Below are positions 17,110-27,800 of a stretch of DNA of 64,000 bases, piece after piece. Every line of letters starts with the position of its first letter. Position 1 is the stretch's first letter. The DNA comes from Brevundimonas sp. EYE_349. GTDB taxonomy: Bacteria; Pseudomonadota; Alphaproteobacteria; Caulobacterales; Caulobacteraceae. The stretch spans positions 434,001 through 498,000 of the forward strand of contig NZ_JAHXPB010000001.1 of the NCBI RefSeq assembly GCF_023147505.1. The letters are read 5' to 3'. The position numbers and the translations under genes are program-made. Under the pieces are notes generated by a model. The model was not told where the DNA came from and ran no database searches. It saw nothing but the letters and a program-made list of their open reading frames with translations.

Positions 17110-18161
17110 GCCACAGCACTCTCCATTACCTGTGGCCTGTTTTCAACAACGGACTTGCTGATCTGCGACCGATTCGATCGCCATAGGTCTTGCATCGCGG
17201 CTTCGATGGCCTGCGGCTCATCCAACCGGCAAATTCTTGCCTTGGCTTCGCGGCGGTGTTGCGGATCGGCCGGCCACGGCGCCTGCTCGATGTACCAACC
17301 CAGATGTTTGCGGAACATCTTCAGGCCCAGAGGCATGCCGTAGAAGGCGATGGACGCGCGCAGATGCTCCACCACGATAGTCAGACGAGCCTCCGGGCCG
17401 GGCTCGGCCAGATCAACCCCGTCGCTCAACGCCCGATCCAGATGCGCCGCCAGCCAGGGTCGCCCATAGACGCCGCGTCCCAGCATCAGCCCGTCCGCCC
17501 CGGACTTCGCCAACGCCTCGCGGGCCGCCTCGGCCGTAACGATGTCGCCATTGACGATGACGGGGATGTCCACCGCCGACTTGACCGCACCCACCGCCGC
17601 CCAATCGGCATGGCCGGTATAAAACTGTTTGCGGGTGCGGCCATGAACCGTCACCGCCTTGACCCCGATCTGCTCGGCCCGCGCTGCCAGATCGGCGGCG
17701 TTGCGGCTTTCATCGTCCCAGCCCAGCCGCATCTTGACCGTCACCGGCCGCGCGGTCGCCTCGACTACCGCTTCCATGATCCGACACGCCAGATCCGGCG
17801 TCCGCATCAGGGCCGAACCGGCGGCCGAGCCCGTGACCTCCTTGGCCGGACAGCCGAAGTTCAGATCGACGATGTCGGCCCCGGCCTTCTCGGCCATGCG
17901 CGCGCCCTCAGCCATCTGTTCGGGGTCGCGTCCGACCAGTTGGATCACCGTCAGCGGCAGGCCCGCCCCGACCGCCGCCCGCCGCACCACATCGGGCCGC
18001 GCGCGCGCCAACTCCTTGGCCGCCACCATTTCGGTCGCGACATAGGCGGCGCCCAGCCGGGACGCCAGCACGCGGAACGGCAGGTCGGTCACGCCCGTCA
18101 TCGGCGCCATCAGCACCTGGCCGGGCACGGTCACGTCGCCGATCTGAAGGGTCTTGGCCAT
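17106..18161 (-). CDS. dusB: tRNA-dihydrouridine synthase DusB (NifR3)
   Basis: Dus enzymes reduce uridines in the tRNA D-loop using FMN and NADPH. The protein (351 residues from the ATG at 18161) has the TIM-barrel start LMAPMTGVTDLPFR, DLNFGCPAKEVTGSAAGSALM with the catalytic cysteine, VKMRLGWDDE, VHGRTRKQFYTGHADW and the FMN phosphate-binding GADGLMLGRGVYGRPWL. The start at 18161 has AAGG just upstream and precedes the conserved IGDVTVPG; ATGs at 18179 and 18197 would add 6 or 12 residues. The stop overlaps ntrY as ATGA. This gene is the nifR3 of classical ntr operons. Confidence 0.95.
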   Translation of the reverse strand: MAKTLQIGDVTVPGQVLMAPMTGVTDLPFRVLASRLGAAYVATEMVAAKELARARPDVVRRAAVGAGLPLTVIQLVGRDPEQMAEGARMAEKAGADIVDLNFGCPAKEVTGSAAGSALMRTPDLACRIMEAVVEATARPVTVKMRLGWDDESRNAADLAARAEQIGVKAVTVHGRTRKQFYTGHADWAAVGAVKSAVDIPVIVNGDIVTAEAAREALAKSGADGLMLGRGVYGRPWLAAHLDRALSDGVDLAEPGPEARLTIVVEHLRASIAFYGMPLGLKMFRKHLGWYIEQAPWPADPQHRREAKARICRLDEPQAIEAAMQDLWRSNRSQISKSVVENRPQVMESAVA

Positions 18162-18256
18162 CCGCGCCTTTCGCAGCATCACAGCCCCCTTCGTCAAGCA
18201 TGACCGCGGCCGATTGATGGTTTCGCCCCGTCGCGGCGCGCACTATCAAGGCCGCC

Positions 18257-19411
18257 ATGACTTTTTCGGGCATCATCGTCGCGGCCGGCTCCGGTTCGCG
18301 GGCCGGAGGCGACAAACAGTGGCGGCGGCTGGGCGGCAAGCCCGTGCTGCGCTGGTCAGCCGAGGCGCTTCTGCACGCTGGAGCCGCCGAACTGATCGTG
18401 GTCGTTGCGGCGGGCGCGGAAGGCCGCGCGGCCGACGCCCTGAACGGTCTGAACGGCTGGCGCGCCATCGCTGGAGGCGACGCCCGCGCCGATTCGGTGC
18501 GGGCGGGTCTGGCCGCGCTGACCTGCGGCCTCGATCAACCCATTCTGATCCACGACGCGGCGCGTCCGCTGCTGGGCGCCCAGATCATCGCGCATCTGGT
18601 CGCGGCGCTAGACGACGCCGACGGCGCCCTGCCCGCCCTGGCCCTCGCCGACAGCCTGCGTCGCGCCGAGGATCGGACGATCACCCAGGCGGTGGCCCGC
18701 GACGACCTATGGCGCGCACAAACCCCCCAGGCGTTCCGGCGCGGCGTGATCGAAGCCGCCTACGCCGCCTGGACCGACGCCGATCCGCCGACGGACGAGG
18801 CCACGGTGGTCCAGCGGGCGGGCGGACGCGTCGTTCTGGTTCCCGGCGATCCCCGCCTGTTGAAACTGACCTTCCCCGAGGATTTCGCCATGGCCGAGGC
18901 CCTGCTGTCGCAAGACGCCCCACGCTATCAGACCCGCATTGGCTCGGGCTACGACGTGCATCGCTGGGGCCCGGGCGGTTCTGTCTGGCTATGCGGGATC
19001 GAGGTGCCGCACGATCAGACGCTGATCGGCCATTCCGACGCCGACGCCGGGCTTCACGCCCTGACCGACGCCATACTGGGCGCTATCGCGGCCGGCGACA
19101 TCGGCGACCATTTTCCGCCGACCGATCCCAGGTGGAAGGGCGCCTCGTCCGACCAGTTCCTGGTCCACGCCGCCGAACTGACGGCCCAGCGTGGCGGGCG
19201 GATCGTCAATGTGGACGTCACCCTGATCTGCGAACGCCCCAAGGTGAAGCCGCACCGCCAGGCCATGCGCGACCGCATCGCCGCCCTGCTGGACCTTCCG
19301 CTGGACGCCGTCAGCGTCAAGGCCACCACGACCGAGGGCCTGGGCTTCACCGGCCGGGGCGAGGGTCTGGCCGCGCAGGCCGTCGTCGCGGTGGAAATGC
19401 CCGTCCGCTAG
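18257..19411 (+). CDS. ispDF: Bifunctional IspD/IspF isoprenoid enzyme
   Basis: This fusion carries two steps of the MEP pathway: CTP-dependent cytidylylation of methylerythritol 4-phosphate (IspD) and cyclisation to MEcPP (IspF). In the 384 residues, IspD spans about 1-225 with the CTP-binding loop [14 protein letters not shown] and VLIHDAARP-like segment; IspF spans about 226-384 with GSGYDVHRW, the zinc-binding [18 protein letters not shown] and [14 protein letters not shown]. The fused arrangement is common in alphaproteobacteria. It is divergent from dusB with 95 bases between starts, and its TAG stop lies on the same CTAG as the convergent gene's stop. Confidence 0.97.
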   Translation: MTFSGIIVAAGSGSRAGGDKQWRRLGGKPVLRWSAEALLHAGAAELIVVVAAGAEGRAADALNGLNGWRAIAGGDARADSVRAGLAALTCGLDQPILIHDAARPLLGAQIIAHLVAALDDADGALPALALADSLRRAEDRTITQAVARDDLWRAQTPQAFRRGVIEAAYAAWTDADPPTDEATVVQRAGGRVVLVPGDPRLLKLTFPEDFAMAEALLSQDAPRYQTRIGSGYDVHRWGPGGSVWLCGIEVPHDQTLIGHSDADAGLHALTDAILGAIAAGDIGDHFPPTDPRWKGASSDQFLVHAAELTAQRGGRIVNVDVTLICERPKVKPHRQAMRDRIAALLDLPLDAVSVKATTTEGLGFTGRGEGLAAQAVVAVEMPVR

Positions 19412-21693
19412 CGCGAATATCGCATCTGGCGCACCAGCGACCCGAACAGATTGACGTAATCGTCCGTCCACGGACGAACGTCGGTCCTGTCCAGCACGCG
19501 CCAGCGGCCGTCGTCGCTATAGGGCTTCACCGCCGCCTCGCTCTTGCCGATCAGCAGGGCCTCGGTCGAGGCCTCTGCCATCTGGCCCTGCTCCGATTTC
19601 TCCAGATAGACCTGGTGCAGGTGGGGCGCGGCCAGCGCCTGCGCCGCCGCCTCGGCCGGCCGGGTGATCTCCAGGTTTCGGTTCGACAGGTGCAGGACCA
19701 CCACCCCGTCCGGCGCCAGCAGCCGCAGATAGCCCTTGATCGCCTCGACCGTCAGCAGATGCGTCGGCACGGCGTCCGAGGAAAAGGCGTCGATGATCAA
19801 CAGGTCATACGACCCCGCCGGCTCTCGATCCATGGTCAGGCGCGCATCGCCGATCACTGTGCGTACAGGCCCGTCGGCGCAGCCGTCGATGAAGCTGAAC
19901 CAGCGCGGATCGCGCGACAGGCGGTCCACCATCGGATCGATCTCGAAGAAGGTCAGCCGATCCTGCTCGCGCTTATAGGCCGCCATGGCGCCCGATCCCT
20001 GACCGACCACCCCGACCCGCGCCCCGTCCAGATGACGCGCCTGGGTCTGCAACATGGCCTGGCCCAGCGGGGTGGAGGTGGCGTAATACAGGGTCGGCTG
20101 ACAGAGGCGCGACGGTACTTGCGCTTGCGCCCCATGCAGGGTCGTGCCGTGCATCAGCACATGGACCGGCCCCCCCATCCGCGGGTCGTCGATCTGGGCC
20201 ACCCGCATGACGCCAAAGAAGCTGCGCTCCGACAGGGCCCAGTCATAGCCTCTCGCCAGGTGATAGCCCGACCAGACGATGGCCCCCAGCACCACGGCGA
20301 ACATCACCGCCCGGTTTCGCACCAGGAAGGCGAACATGGCCGCAATGCCCAGGATAGCTTGAGCTATGCGGATCAACTGCGCGTCAGGCACAGCCGCGCG
20401 GATGTCGGGGGCGTAACGCACCGCCTCCATCGACAGCGGCCCCAGGAAGGCGATCACGACGCCGGCGACGCCGCACATGATCTCCCACGGCTGCATCTCG
20501 CGCCGGCTCCACGGCCTTAGCAAGGCGGCGGCGACCAGGACCAGCGGGTATTCCCAGACCATGTTGAACACCATCGGCGCCATCAGGCCGTTGAAGGCCC
20601 CGCCGACCACGCCGCCCAGCGACAGCAGAAGATAGAATTCGGTCAGCCGATCCGGCGGCGGCCGCCGGGCCGCCAGCCGTTGATGGCACATCAGGGCCGT
20701 GAAGAAGAAAGCCGCCAGATTGACCGTAAAGACCAGCACCCACTCGCCAGTGCGAAAGGCGATCAGGGCCGCGAAGGCGGCCGCCATCGCGCCCTGCACG
20801 CTCAGGGCCAGAACCGGCGGAATGGCCGGCCGCGTCTGGAAGGCGATCACGAAGGTCAGCAGATACAGCGCCAGCGGGATCACCCACAGGAAGGGCGCCG
20901 AGGCCACATCGGTGGTCAGATGCGCCGTCACCCCCAGCATCAGGCTGGACGGCGCGGCCGCCAGCAGCACCAGCATCCCTTTTTCGCGCCACGGGATGGG
21001 CGCGCTGACCGCCAGGGGCGCGGGCTCGGCCGCCGCGGCCTCGCGCCGGCGCCAGACCAGCAATCCCAAGCCGATCACCAGGGCTACGAACAGGCCATAG
21101 CCCAGGCTCCACCCCAGCCGCTGCCCCGACAGGCTGGCCAGAGGTTCGATCAGGATCGGATAGGCCAACAGCGCCAGAAAACTGCCCAGGTTGGACGCGG
21201 CGTAGAGGACATAGGGGTTCTTGCCGTCCGCATGGCCCGCCCGCACCCGCGCGTACCAGGCCTGCAACAGGGGCGCGGTCGCCGAAAGCACCGCTAACGG
21301 CGCGCCGATCGAAACCGCCAGAGTGGCCAACAGCCACAGCGCTGGCTGCGTTGCATCGGGATCGCCGAACACCCCGCTGATCCTCAGCGGCAGGAACAGC
21401 GCCGCCAAGGCCAGCAGAACCAGATGCGTTCCCACCTGCGCCCTCAGGCTGGGCAGGCGCTGCAGCAGATGGGCGTAGGCGTATCCAGCCAGCAGCGCGG
21501 TCTGGAAGAAGACCATCGAGGCGTTCCACACCGACGGCGACCCGCCCAGCGTCGGCAGGATCAGCTTGGCCGCCATCGGCTGAACCACGAAGACCAGACA
21601 GGCCGAGGTGAAGATGGCGACCGCGAACAGGATCGGCGCCAGGGGGTCGGCCTTCCGGCCGGCGGTATGCAGCGGTTCGACGGCCTCGGTCAT
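19408..21693 (-). CDS. Membrane-fused spermidine synthase-like protein
   Basis: A 761-residue protein joining a polytopic membrane region to a soluble methyltransferase-like domain. Hydrophobic helices fill about residues 20-500, then a SpeE-like Rossmann domain follows with [14 protein letters not shown], an acidic EIDPMVDR loop and [17 protein letters not shown]. This resembles spermidine/putrescine aminopropyltransferases, but membrane-fused forms are mostly uncharacterised and may not make polyamines. The gene converges on ispDF, sharing 4 bases. The ATG at 21693 starts a hydrophilic N-terminus ahead of the first helix and is only 40 bases from the divergent CinA-like gene. Confidence 0.85.
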   Translation of the reverse strand: MTEAVEPLHTAGRKADPLAPILFAVAIFTSACLVFVVQPMAAKLILPTLGGSPSVWNASMVFFQTALLAGYAYAHLLQRLPSLRAQVGTHLVLLALAALFLPLRISGVFGDPDATQPALWLLATLAVSIGAPLAVLSATAPLLQAWYARVRAGHADGKNPYVLYAASNLGSFLALLAYPILIEPLASLSGQRLGWSLGYGLFVALVIGLGLLVWRRREAAAAEPAPLAVSAPIPWREKGMLVLLAAAPSSLMLGVTAHLTTDVASAPFLWVIPLALYLLTFVIAFQTRPAIPPVLALSVQGAMAAAFAALIAFRTGEWVLVFTVNLAAFFFTALMCHQRLAARRPPPDRLTEFYLLLSLGGVVGGAFNGLMAPMVFNMVWEYPLVLVAAALLRPWSRREMQPWEIMCGVAGVVIAFLGPLSMEAVRYAPDIRAAVPDAQLIRIAQAILGIAAMFAFLVRNRAVMFAVVLGAIVWSGYHLARGYDWALSERSFFGVMRVAQIDDPRMGGPVHVLMHGTTLHGAQAQVPSRLCQPTLYYATSTPLGQAMLQTQARHLDGARVGVVGQGSGAMAAYKREQDRLTFFEIDPMVDRLSRDPRWFSFIDGCADGPVRTVIGDARLTMDREPAGSYDLLIIDAFSSDAVPTHLLTVEAIKGYLRLLAPDGVVVLHLSNRNLEITRPAEAAAQALAAPHLHQVYLEKSEQGQMAEASTEALLIGKSEAAVKPYSDDGRWRVLDRTDVRPWTDDYVNLFGSLVRQMRYSR

Positions 21694-21733
21694 GCCTCTG
21701 GTTAGAACCGGGTTCGCGGCCTATGAAAAGACA

Positions 21734-22222
21734 ATGTTCCCCCAAGACATCCAGCGCCTGGCGCAACAGATCGTCGCAACCGCGACGGAACGCGGCCTGA
21801 TGCTGACAACGGCCGAAAGCTGCACCGGCGGCCTGGTCGCCGCCGCCCTGACGGCCGTTCCCGGATCGTCCGCCGCCCTGGATCGCGGTTTCGTCACCTA
21901 CAGCAACGCCGCCAAGGTGCAGATGTTGGACGTGCCCGAAGAAACTCTGGCCCGTCATGGCGCGGTGTCGCAGCCGACTGCTCGCGCCATGGCGATGGGT
22001 GCGGCGGCCCGTTCTGACGCTCAGGTTTCAGTCTCCGTCACCGGCGTGGCCGGCCCCGGCGGCGGATCGGCGGACAAGCCGGTCGGACTGGTGCATTTCG
22101 CCGCTTCGGGGCCTTTGGGCGTCGTCCACCGCGAGATGCGGTTCGGCGACATCGGCCGCGACGCCGTGCGTCTGGCCAGCGTGCGCGTGGCGCTGGAGCT
22201 GCTGGCGGATCGGCTGGGGTGA
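21734..22222 (+). CDS. CinA C-terminal family protein (PncC-like nicotinamide-nucleotide amidase)
   Basis: A 162-residue protein matching the stand-alone C-terminal domain of CinA, an NMN deamidase that recycles the pyridine nucleotide released by DNA ligase. Signature segments are TTAESCTGGLVAAALTAVPG with the catalytic serine and later lysine region, FVTYSNAAKVQML, and SVTGVAGPGGGSADKPVGLV. The ATG at 21734 begins the conserved region closely and is preferred to earlier in-frame starts, which would overlap the divergent gene. The stop overlaps the TusA-like gene's GTG start (GTGA). In relatives this gene often sits near ispDF, as here. Confidence 0.93.
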   Translation: MFPQDIQRLAQQIVATATERGLMLTTAESCTGGLVAAALTAVPGSSAALDRGFVTYSNAAKVQMLDVPEETLARHGAVSQPTARAMAMGAAARSDAQVSVSVTGVAGPGGGSADKPVGLVHFAASGPLGVVHREMRFGDIGRDAVRLASVRVALELLADRLG

Positions 22223-22470
22223 ACGATCCCGTCGTCGTCGATGCACGCGGCCACCGCTGCCCGGTCCCCAGCCTGAAGCTGATGAAGGCGATGCAGGACG
22301 CCGCCCCCGGCGCCCGGTTCGTTCTGTTGGCCACGGACCCGATGGCCCGGATCGACGTGCCGTTCCTGATGTCTCAGAAGGGCGGAAAGGTCCTCGCCAT
22401 AGAAGAGGTCGACGGGATCTTGCGTCTTACGATCGAGATCGGCGGCTGGCCCGACGCTCCGACAGATTGA
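22219..22470 (+). CDS. TusA-family sulfurtransferase-like protein
   Basis: An 83-residue protein of the TusA/SirA/YedF family, which carries sulfur on a conserved cysteine. The family motif is present as RCPVPSLKLMKAM with C14, and the rest follows the two-layer alpha/beta pattern (FVLLATDPMARIDVPFLMSQKGGKVL). The start is GTG at 22219, overlapping the CinA-like stop. Its last 44 bases overlap the convergent BrkB gene. Whether it serves tRNA thiolation, molybdenum cofactor sulfuration or selenium metabolism cannot be told from this context. Confidence 0.9.
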   Translation: MNDPVVVDARGHRCPVPSLKLMKAMQDAAPGARFVLLATDPMARIDVPFLMSQKGGKVLAIEEVDGILRLTIEIGGWPDAPTD

Positions 22471-23380
22471 CCACGCCGGCCGGCACGGCCTCCAACTCGG
22501 CCTGTTTCTTGGCGGCCAGCTCCATTTCCGTGGCGAAGGCCCCGCCATAGAAGATGGCGTTGACGTTCCACGACAGCCAGATCAGCAGCACGACCACCGC
22601 GCCCACCGACCCATAGGTGGCCCCCAGGGGCGCGATCTGCTCGACATAGATGGCGCACAGCCACGACGACACCACCGACATCAGCGTCGCGACCAGACCG
22701 CCCACCGCCGCCGGCAGCCAGGCGACCGGCGTCCGGTGGCTCATGGCGTAGCGATAGAGCAGCGTCATCCCGATCACCAAGCCGATGGCGGGCAGGAAGG
22801 AGTCCAGCGGCGCCATTGCCTTAGCCTGCGACTCGGCCGCCGCCGACGAGGCATGGGCCAGGATCCGTACCGTCACCACCGCGCCCGACACCACGGTGAA
22901 CAGGGCGAAGGCGAAGACGGCCACAAAGAAGGCCAGCAGGTTGAATTTGAAGAAGCCATGCGGCTCCGTCTCATCATGGATCAGGTTCAACCCGGCCAGC
23001 AAGGCCTTGAATCCCCTGTGCGCCGCATAGGCGCCCACGAACAGGGCGAAGGCGCTCTGGGCCGAGACGGTCCGGGCTGAGGCGTTGCTCAACCGGGCGA
23101 TCTCGTCCTGAAATATGGTCTGGGCGGCGTTGGGCAAGAGGTCTGACAGGGCGGCCGCCTGGGCGCTGACCTCGCTGATCGACAGGCCCAGCTTGTAGAA
23201 TCCGATCAGGATGGCGATGGCCGGAAACACCGCAAGCAGGGCGAAGAACGACACCCCGCCGGTATAGAGCATGACGTCGCGCCCCCAACTGCGGGTGAAG
23301 GCCCTGACCGCCAGCCCGCCCCAGAATTTGGGCGCCTTCAGCACCGATCGTGTCAGCTGTTCGCTCAAGCCGGTCCCCAC
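22427..23380 (-). CDS. YihY/BrkB family inner-membrane protein
   Basis: A 317-residue membrane protein of the YihY family, once annotated as ribonuclease BN. It shows six hydrophobic helices between about residues 25 and 285 and the family segments RDVMLYTGGVSFFALLAVFPAI, GAYAAHRGFKALLAGLNLIHDE, and LWLS-like VVLLIWLSWNVNAIFYGGAFATE. A charged C-terminal tail follows. The function of the family is not settled; a transport role is often suggested. Its 3' end overlaps the TusA-like gene on the other strand and it is divergent from popA with 190 bases between starts. Confidence 0.92.
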   Translation of the reverse strand: MGTGLSEQLTRSVLKAPKFWGGLAVRAFTRSWGRDVMLYTGGVSFFALLAVFPAIAILIGFYKLGLSISEVSAQAAALSDLLPNAAQTIFQDEIARLSNASARTVSAQSAFALFVGAYAAHRGFKALLAGLNLIHDETEPHGFFKFNLLAFFVAVFAFALFTVVSGAVVTVRILAHASSAAAESQAKAMAPLDSFLPAIGLVIGMTLLYRYAMSHRTPVAWLPAAVGGLVATLMSVVSSWLCAIYVEQIAPLGATYGSVGAVVVLLIWLSWNVNAIFYGGAFATEMELAAKKQAELEAVPAGVVNLSERRASRRSRS

Positions 23381-23570
23381 AACCGTTACTGCAAGCGGCG
23401 GAACCTAGCGGATTCCGCCGTCGGTTAAAGTCTCATCCGCGTGAGGACGGTCTTTCCACGATCCCGCCACGATGCGACGCGGCGTGACATTGCATCCTTA
23501 ACACCCTCGTCGTTATGGTCCGCCCGCTTCTCGCCCAGCTTGGGCTTAAGGGGCTACGGAGACGACCGGC

Positions 23571-24878
23571 TTGGCTTTCGACGCGCGTGTATTGATCCTG
23601 GCGGCCGACGACGGCCGGATCGGGCCGCTCGCCGCCGGGCTGGACGCCTTGGGATGGCGCACGGTGACGGCGCGCGACGTCGTCTCGGGCGAGATGACGC
23701 TGAAGGATTTCCCGCTGGAAGCCGCCGTCGTCGACATCGACGGCATGGGCGAGGACGTTGCTCTGCGTCTGCGCGCCGCCGCCGAACCGCGTCGCCTGCC
23801 CATTCTGGTGATCGGCGCCCGCCCCGACAGCATCGGCGGCGCCGACATGACCATGTCCGTTCCGCCGCACCCGGCCCAGGCGGCGCTTCGGCTGGAGCAG
23901 TTGGGCCGCGCCGCCATCGCCGAGGAGGAGTTTCGCCTGCGCGTCACCACCTTCGCCACGCGCGGCGTCACCCTGGACGCCCGCACCCAGGACGACGGTC
24001 CTCTGCGCGTGCTGGCCGCCGGGGTGGCCGACCGCCGTTTCCTGGCCCTGTCCAACGCCCTGACCGCTGCCGGCGTTGAGGTGATCGCGGCCCCTACCCC
24101 CTACACCGCCTTCGACTATCTGCACGAAAGCCCGTTCGACGCCGCCGTCCTGTGGGGCGCCCAGGATCACGCGCCCGCCCTGTCCATTGCGGCGGGCATG
24201 AAGCGCAACACCCGCCTCTACCACATCCCGCTGATGCTCTATCTGCGCGGCAAGAACGAGATCAGCCTGTCGGAGCTGTTCAATCGCGGCTTCGCCGATG
24301 TCGCCTCGGTCGATACGCCGGAAGGCGAGACGGCCGAGCGGATCCTGGCCCTGGCCGGCGCCCACCGCACCCACCTTGGCATTCGAAAGACGCTGGATTC
24401 GGTGCGTGGTCTGGAGCTGATGGACCCAGAGACGGGCCTGTTCACGCCCGAACTGTTCGCCAGCCACCTGGCCCGCGTGGCCGAGGCGTCGCGCGCGCGC
24501 AAGCGCCCGCTTTCCGTCTGCGTCCTGCGGGTGCGAGAGACCGAGGCGGTCACCTGGGCGCGGCAGGGCGGCTGGCTGGACCGCGCCATGCCCCAGATCG
24601 GGGCCATGGTCTCGCGCCTTGTCCGAGTCGAGGATACGCCGGCGCGTCTGGCCAAGGAGGTCTTCGCCCTCGCCCTGCCCGCCACCCATGCCGAGCCGGC
24701 GCGCCTGGCGGCCGAACGGATCGCCGCCGTCATCGGCTGCACCGCTTTCGACGCTGGCCCTGATCGTTCGCCGTTCGTGGCAGAGTTCGACGTCGGCGCC
24801 GCCGAGATGCGCCCCGACGAAAGCGCCGCCGCCCTTCTGGAACGGGCATCCGCCGACCTGTTCGAGAAGACGCGCTGA
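23571..24878 (+). CDS. popA: PopA-like cell-cycle protein: two receivers plus degenerate GGDEF domain
   Basis: In Caulobacter PopA binds cyclic di-GMP and helps deliver CtrA to the ClpXP protease with RcdA. This 435-residue protein has the same layout. Receiver 1 (about 5-115) keeps acidic D13/D14 and a likely acceptor D55. Receiver 2 (about 145-265) is degenerate, with W195 at the acceptor position. The GGDEF-like domain (about 283-430) begins DPETGLFTPELF. Its allosteric I-site RxxD is intact (R352-V-E-D355), while the GGEEF active-site loop is replaced by AKEVF (361-365). Cyclic di-GMP binding without synthesis is thus predicted. The start is TTG at 23571 with GGAG nine bases upstream. It is followed by convergent mfd. 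Confidence 0.85.
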   Translation: MAFDARVLILAADDGRIGPLAAGLDALGWRTVTARDVVSGEMTLKDFPLEAAVVDIDGMGEDVALRLRAAAEPRRLPILVIGARPDSIGGADMTMSVPPHPAQAALRLEQLGRAAIAEEEFRLRVTTFATRGVTLDARTQDDGPLRVLAAGVADRRFLALSNALTAAGVEVIAAPTPYTAFDYLHESPFDAAVLWGAQDHAPALSIAAGMKRNTRLYHIPLMLYLRGKNEISLSELFNRGFADVASVDTPEGETAERILALAGAHRTHLGIRKTLDSVRGLELMDPETGLFTPELFASHLARVAEASRARKRPLSVCVLRVRETEAVTWARQGGWLDRAMPQIGAMVSRLVRVEDTPARLAKEVFALALPATHAEPARLAAERIAAVIGCTAFDAGPDRSPFVAEFDVGAAEMRPDESAAALLERASADLFEKTR

Positions 24879-24888
24879 CGGCGGGCGT

Positions 24889-27800
24889 CTACACCCCCGC
24901 CACCCGCGCCAGATCGGCGGTGATCCGTTCCGCCACCTTCAGTCGATCTTCCGCCGTGGGCCAATCGCCCGACACCACGATCTTCTGATCCGGCCTGATC
25001 TTCCAGAAGGCCTGGTTCTTCTGGATCAGCCCCACCAGCCCAACGGGATTGGGGAAGCTGTTGTCGCGCAGGGTCAGAACCGCGCCGCGTGGGCCGATGT
25101 CGATCTTTTCGATACAGGCCTTGCGGCAATTGGCCTTGATGCCGACGATCTTCAGCAGTTGCTGCGCTTCGTCGGGCAAAGGTCCGAAACGGTCGATCAG
25201 CTCGGCGGCCAGGGCTTCGCGATCCTCGCTCCGCTCGGCGTCGGACAGACGGCGGTAAAGGCTCAGACGCACGTTCAGGTCCGGCACGTAATCTTCTGGA
25301 ATCAGGACAGAAGCCCCAACGTTGATAGACGGCGACCAGCCGCGATCCACGGTCACGCCCTCGCCCTTCTCCTTCAGCTCGGCGACCGCGTCCTCCAGCA
25401 TCTGCTGGTACAGTTCGACGCCGACCTCGCGGATATGGCCCGACTGTTCGTCGCCCAGCAGATTGCCGCCGCCGCGCTGATCCAGGTCGTGGCTGGCCAG
25501 TTGGAAACCGGCGCCCAGATTGTCCAGCGACTGCAGCACCTGCAGACGCCGCTCGGCCGACAGGGTCATGGGCTTGATCGGATCGGTGGTCAGATAGGCG
25601 AAGGCTCGCGCCTTGGACCGCCCGACCCGTCCCCGAATCTGATAAAGCTGAGCCAGGCCGAACATGTCGGCCCGGTGCACGACCAGCGTATTGGCCGTCG
25701 GAATATCCAGCCCGCTTTCGACGATGGTGGTCGAGACAAGCACGTCGTACTCCCCGTCGTAGAAGGCGCTCATCACCTCCTCCAGCTGGGTCGCGCTCAT
25801 CTGGCCGTGGCCGACGACGAACTTCACTTCGGGGACCTGTTCGCGCAGGAACTTCTCGATGTCCGGCAGGTCTTTCAGGCGCGGCGCGACATAGTAGGCC
25901 TGACCGCCGCGATATTTCTCGCGCAGCAGGGCCTCGCGCACCAGCACCGGATCCCATGGCGTCACATAGGTTCGCACCGCCAGGCGGTCGACCGGCGGGG
26001 TGGCGATGATCGACATCTCGCGAATTCCGGTCAGGGCCATCTGCAGGGTGCGCGGGATCGGCGTGGCGGTCAGGGTCAGCAGATGCACGTCGGCCCGAAG
26101 CGTCTTCAGCTTCTCCTTGTGCTTGACGCCGAAATGCTGCTCCTCGTCCACGATCACCAGGCCCAGGTCGCGGAACCCGACCTGTTCGGCCAGGACCGCA
26201 TGGGTGCCGACCACGATCTCGACCGAGCCGTCCTTCAGGCCCGCCCGCGTCTCCGTCGCCTCCTTGCCCGTCACCATCCGCGACAGCTGACGCACCTTGA
26301 CCGGCCAGCCGGCGAACCGTTCGGTGAAGGTCTTGAAGTGCTGACGCGCCAGCAGGGTGGTCGGGGCCACCACGGCCACCTGTTGCCCCGTCATGGCCAC
26401 CACGAAAGCCGCCCGCAGCGCAACCTCCGTCTTGCCGAAGCCGACGTCGCCGCAGATCAGGCGATCCATCGGCACGCCCTTGCCCAGGTCTTCCAGCACG
26501 TCGCCGATGGCGTTCAACTGGTCGTCGGTCTCTTCATACGGGAAGCGCGCGCAGAATTCGGCGAACAGACCGGGCGGCGGGGTGACGGCCTCCGTCTCGC
26601 GCAGCGCGCGCTTGGCGGCCAGGGCGATCAGCCCCTCGGCCATGGCGCGCAGCCGCTCCTTGGCCTTGGCCTTGCGCGCCTGCCAGCCCGCGCCCCCCAG
26701 CCGATCCAGCTGAGCCCCTTCGGAATCCGAGCCGTAACGGGTCAGAAGGTCGATGTTCTCGACCGGCAGATACAGTTTGCTCTCCCCGGCGTACATCAGC
26801 TCCAGGCAGTCGTGCGGCGCCTGCTGGATATCCAGCGTCTTCAGGCCCTCGTAACGGCCGATGCCGTGATCCAGGTGGACGACCAGATCGCCGGTCGTCA
26901 GGGCCGAGGCCTCGGCCAGGAAGTTCGAGGCCCGGCGCTTCTTCCGGGGCCGCGCCAGACGGTCGCCCAGGATGTCGGTTTCGGAGATTACGGCCACATC
27001 GTCGGTGACGAAGCCATGTTCGACCGGCAGGACGCCCCGCAGATACAGGTCCTCGGGCGCCGACTGCACATCGGCCCAGTCGCGCACGGCGACGATGTGA
27101 TCCAGCCCATGGTCGGCCAGCATGGTCGCCAGTCGCTCGGACGAGCCTTCGGTCCAGCTGGCGAACAACACCCGCTTGCCCTCGCCTTTCAGCGTCTGGG
27201 CGTGGGCGGCGACAGCTTCGAACAGATTGACGCTGTCCTGCGCCCGTTCGGCCGCGAAGGTTCGGCCCAGCCGTCCGCCCGCGTCCTCGCTGCCGTTAGA
27301 GAAGGGCGTGAACCGCCGCACCGCCCGGCCCGCCAGCGCCTGATTCCAGTCGCCCGCGTCCATATAGAGTTGCTTCGGCGGCAGGGCGCGATTGGCGACT
27401 GCGCCCCCCTTCGCTTTCGCCGCCTCCGCGCGCGCCTCATAGGCGTCGGCGATCAGGTCCCAACGCTCGCCACGCGCCGTCTCGACCTGATTGTCCAGAA
27501 ACACCTGCGCCTGATCCGGCAGATAGTCGAACAGGGTGTCCAGGCCGTCGTAGAACAACGGCAGCCACTGCTCCATGCCCTGACGCCGCGCGCCCTCGCT
27601 GATCGTCGCATACAAAGGATCGTCTCCCGGCGCCCCGAACAGGTTCAGGTATCCGGTGCGGAAGCGCGAAATGGCGGCGGCGTCCAGCAGGGCCTCCGAC
27701 ACCGGCGCCAGCGACACGGCCTTCATCTGCCCCGTCGAACGCTGTGTCTCGGGATCAAAGGTGCGGATCGATTCCAGTTCGGAGCCAAACATATCCAGCC

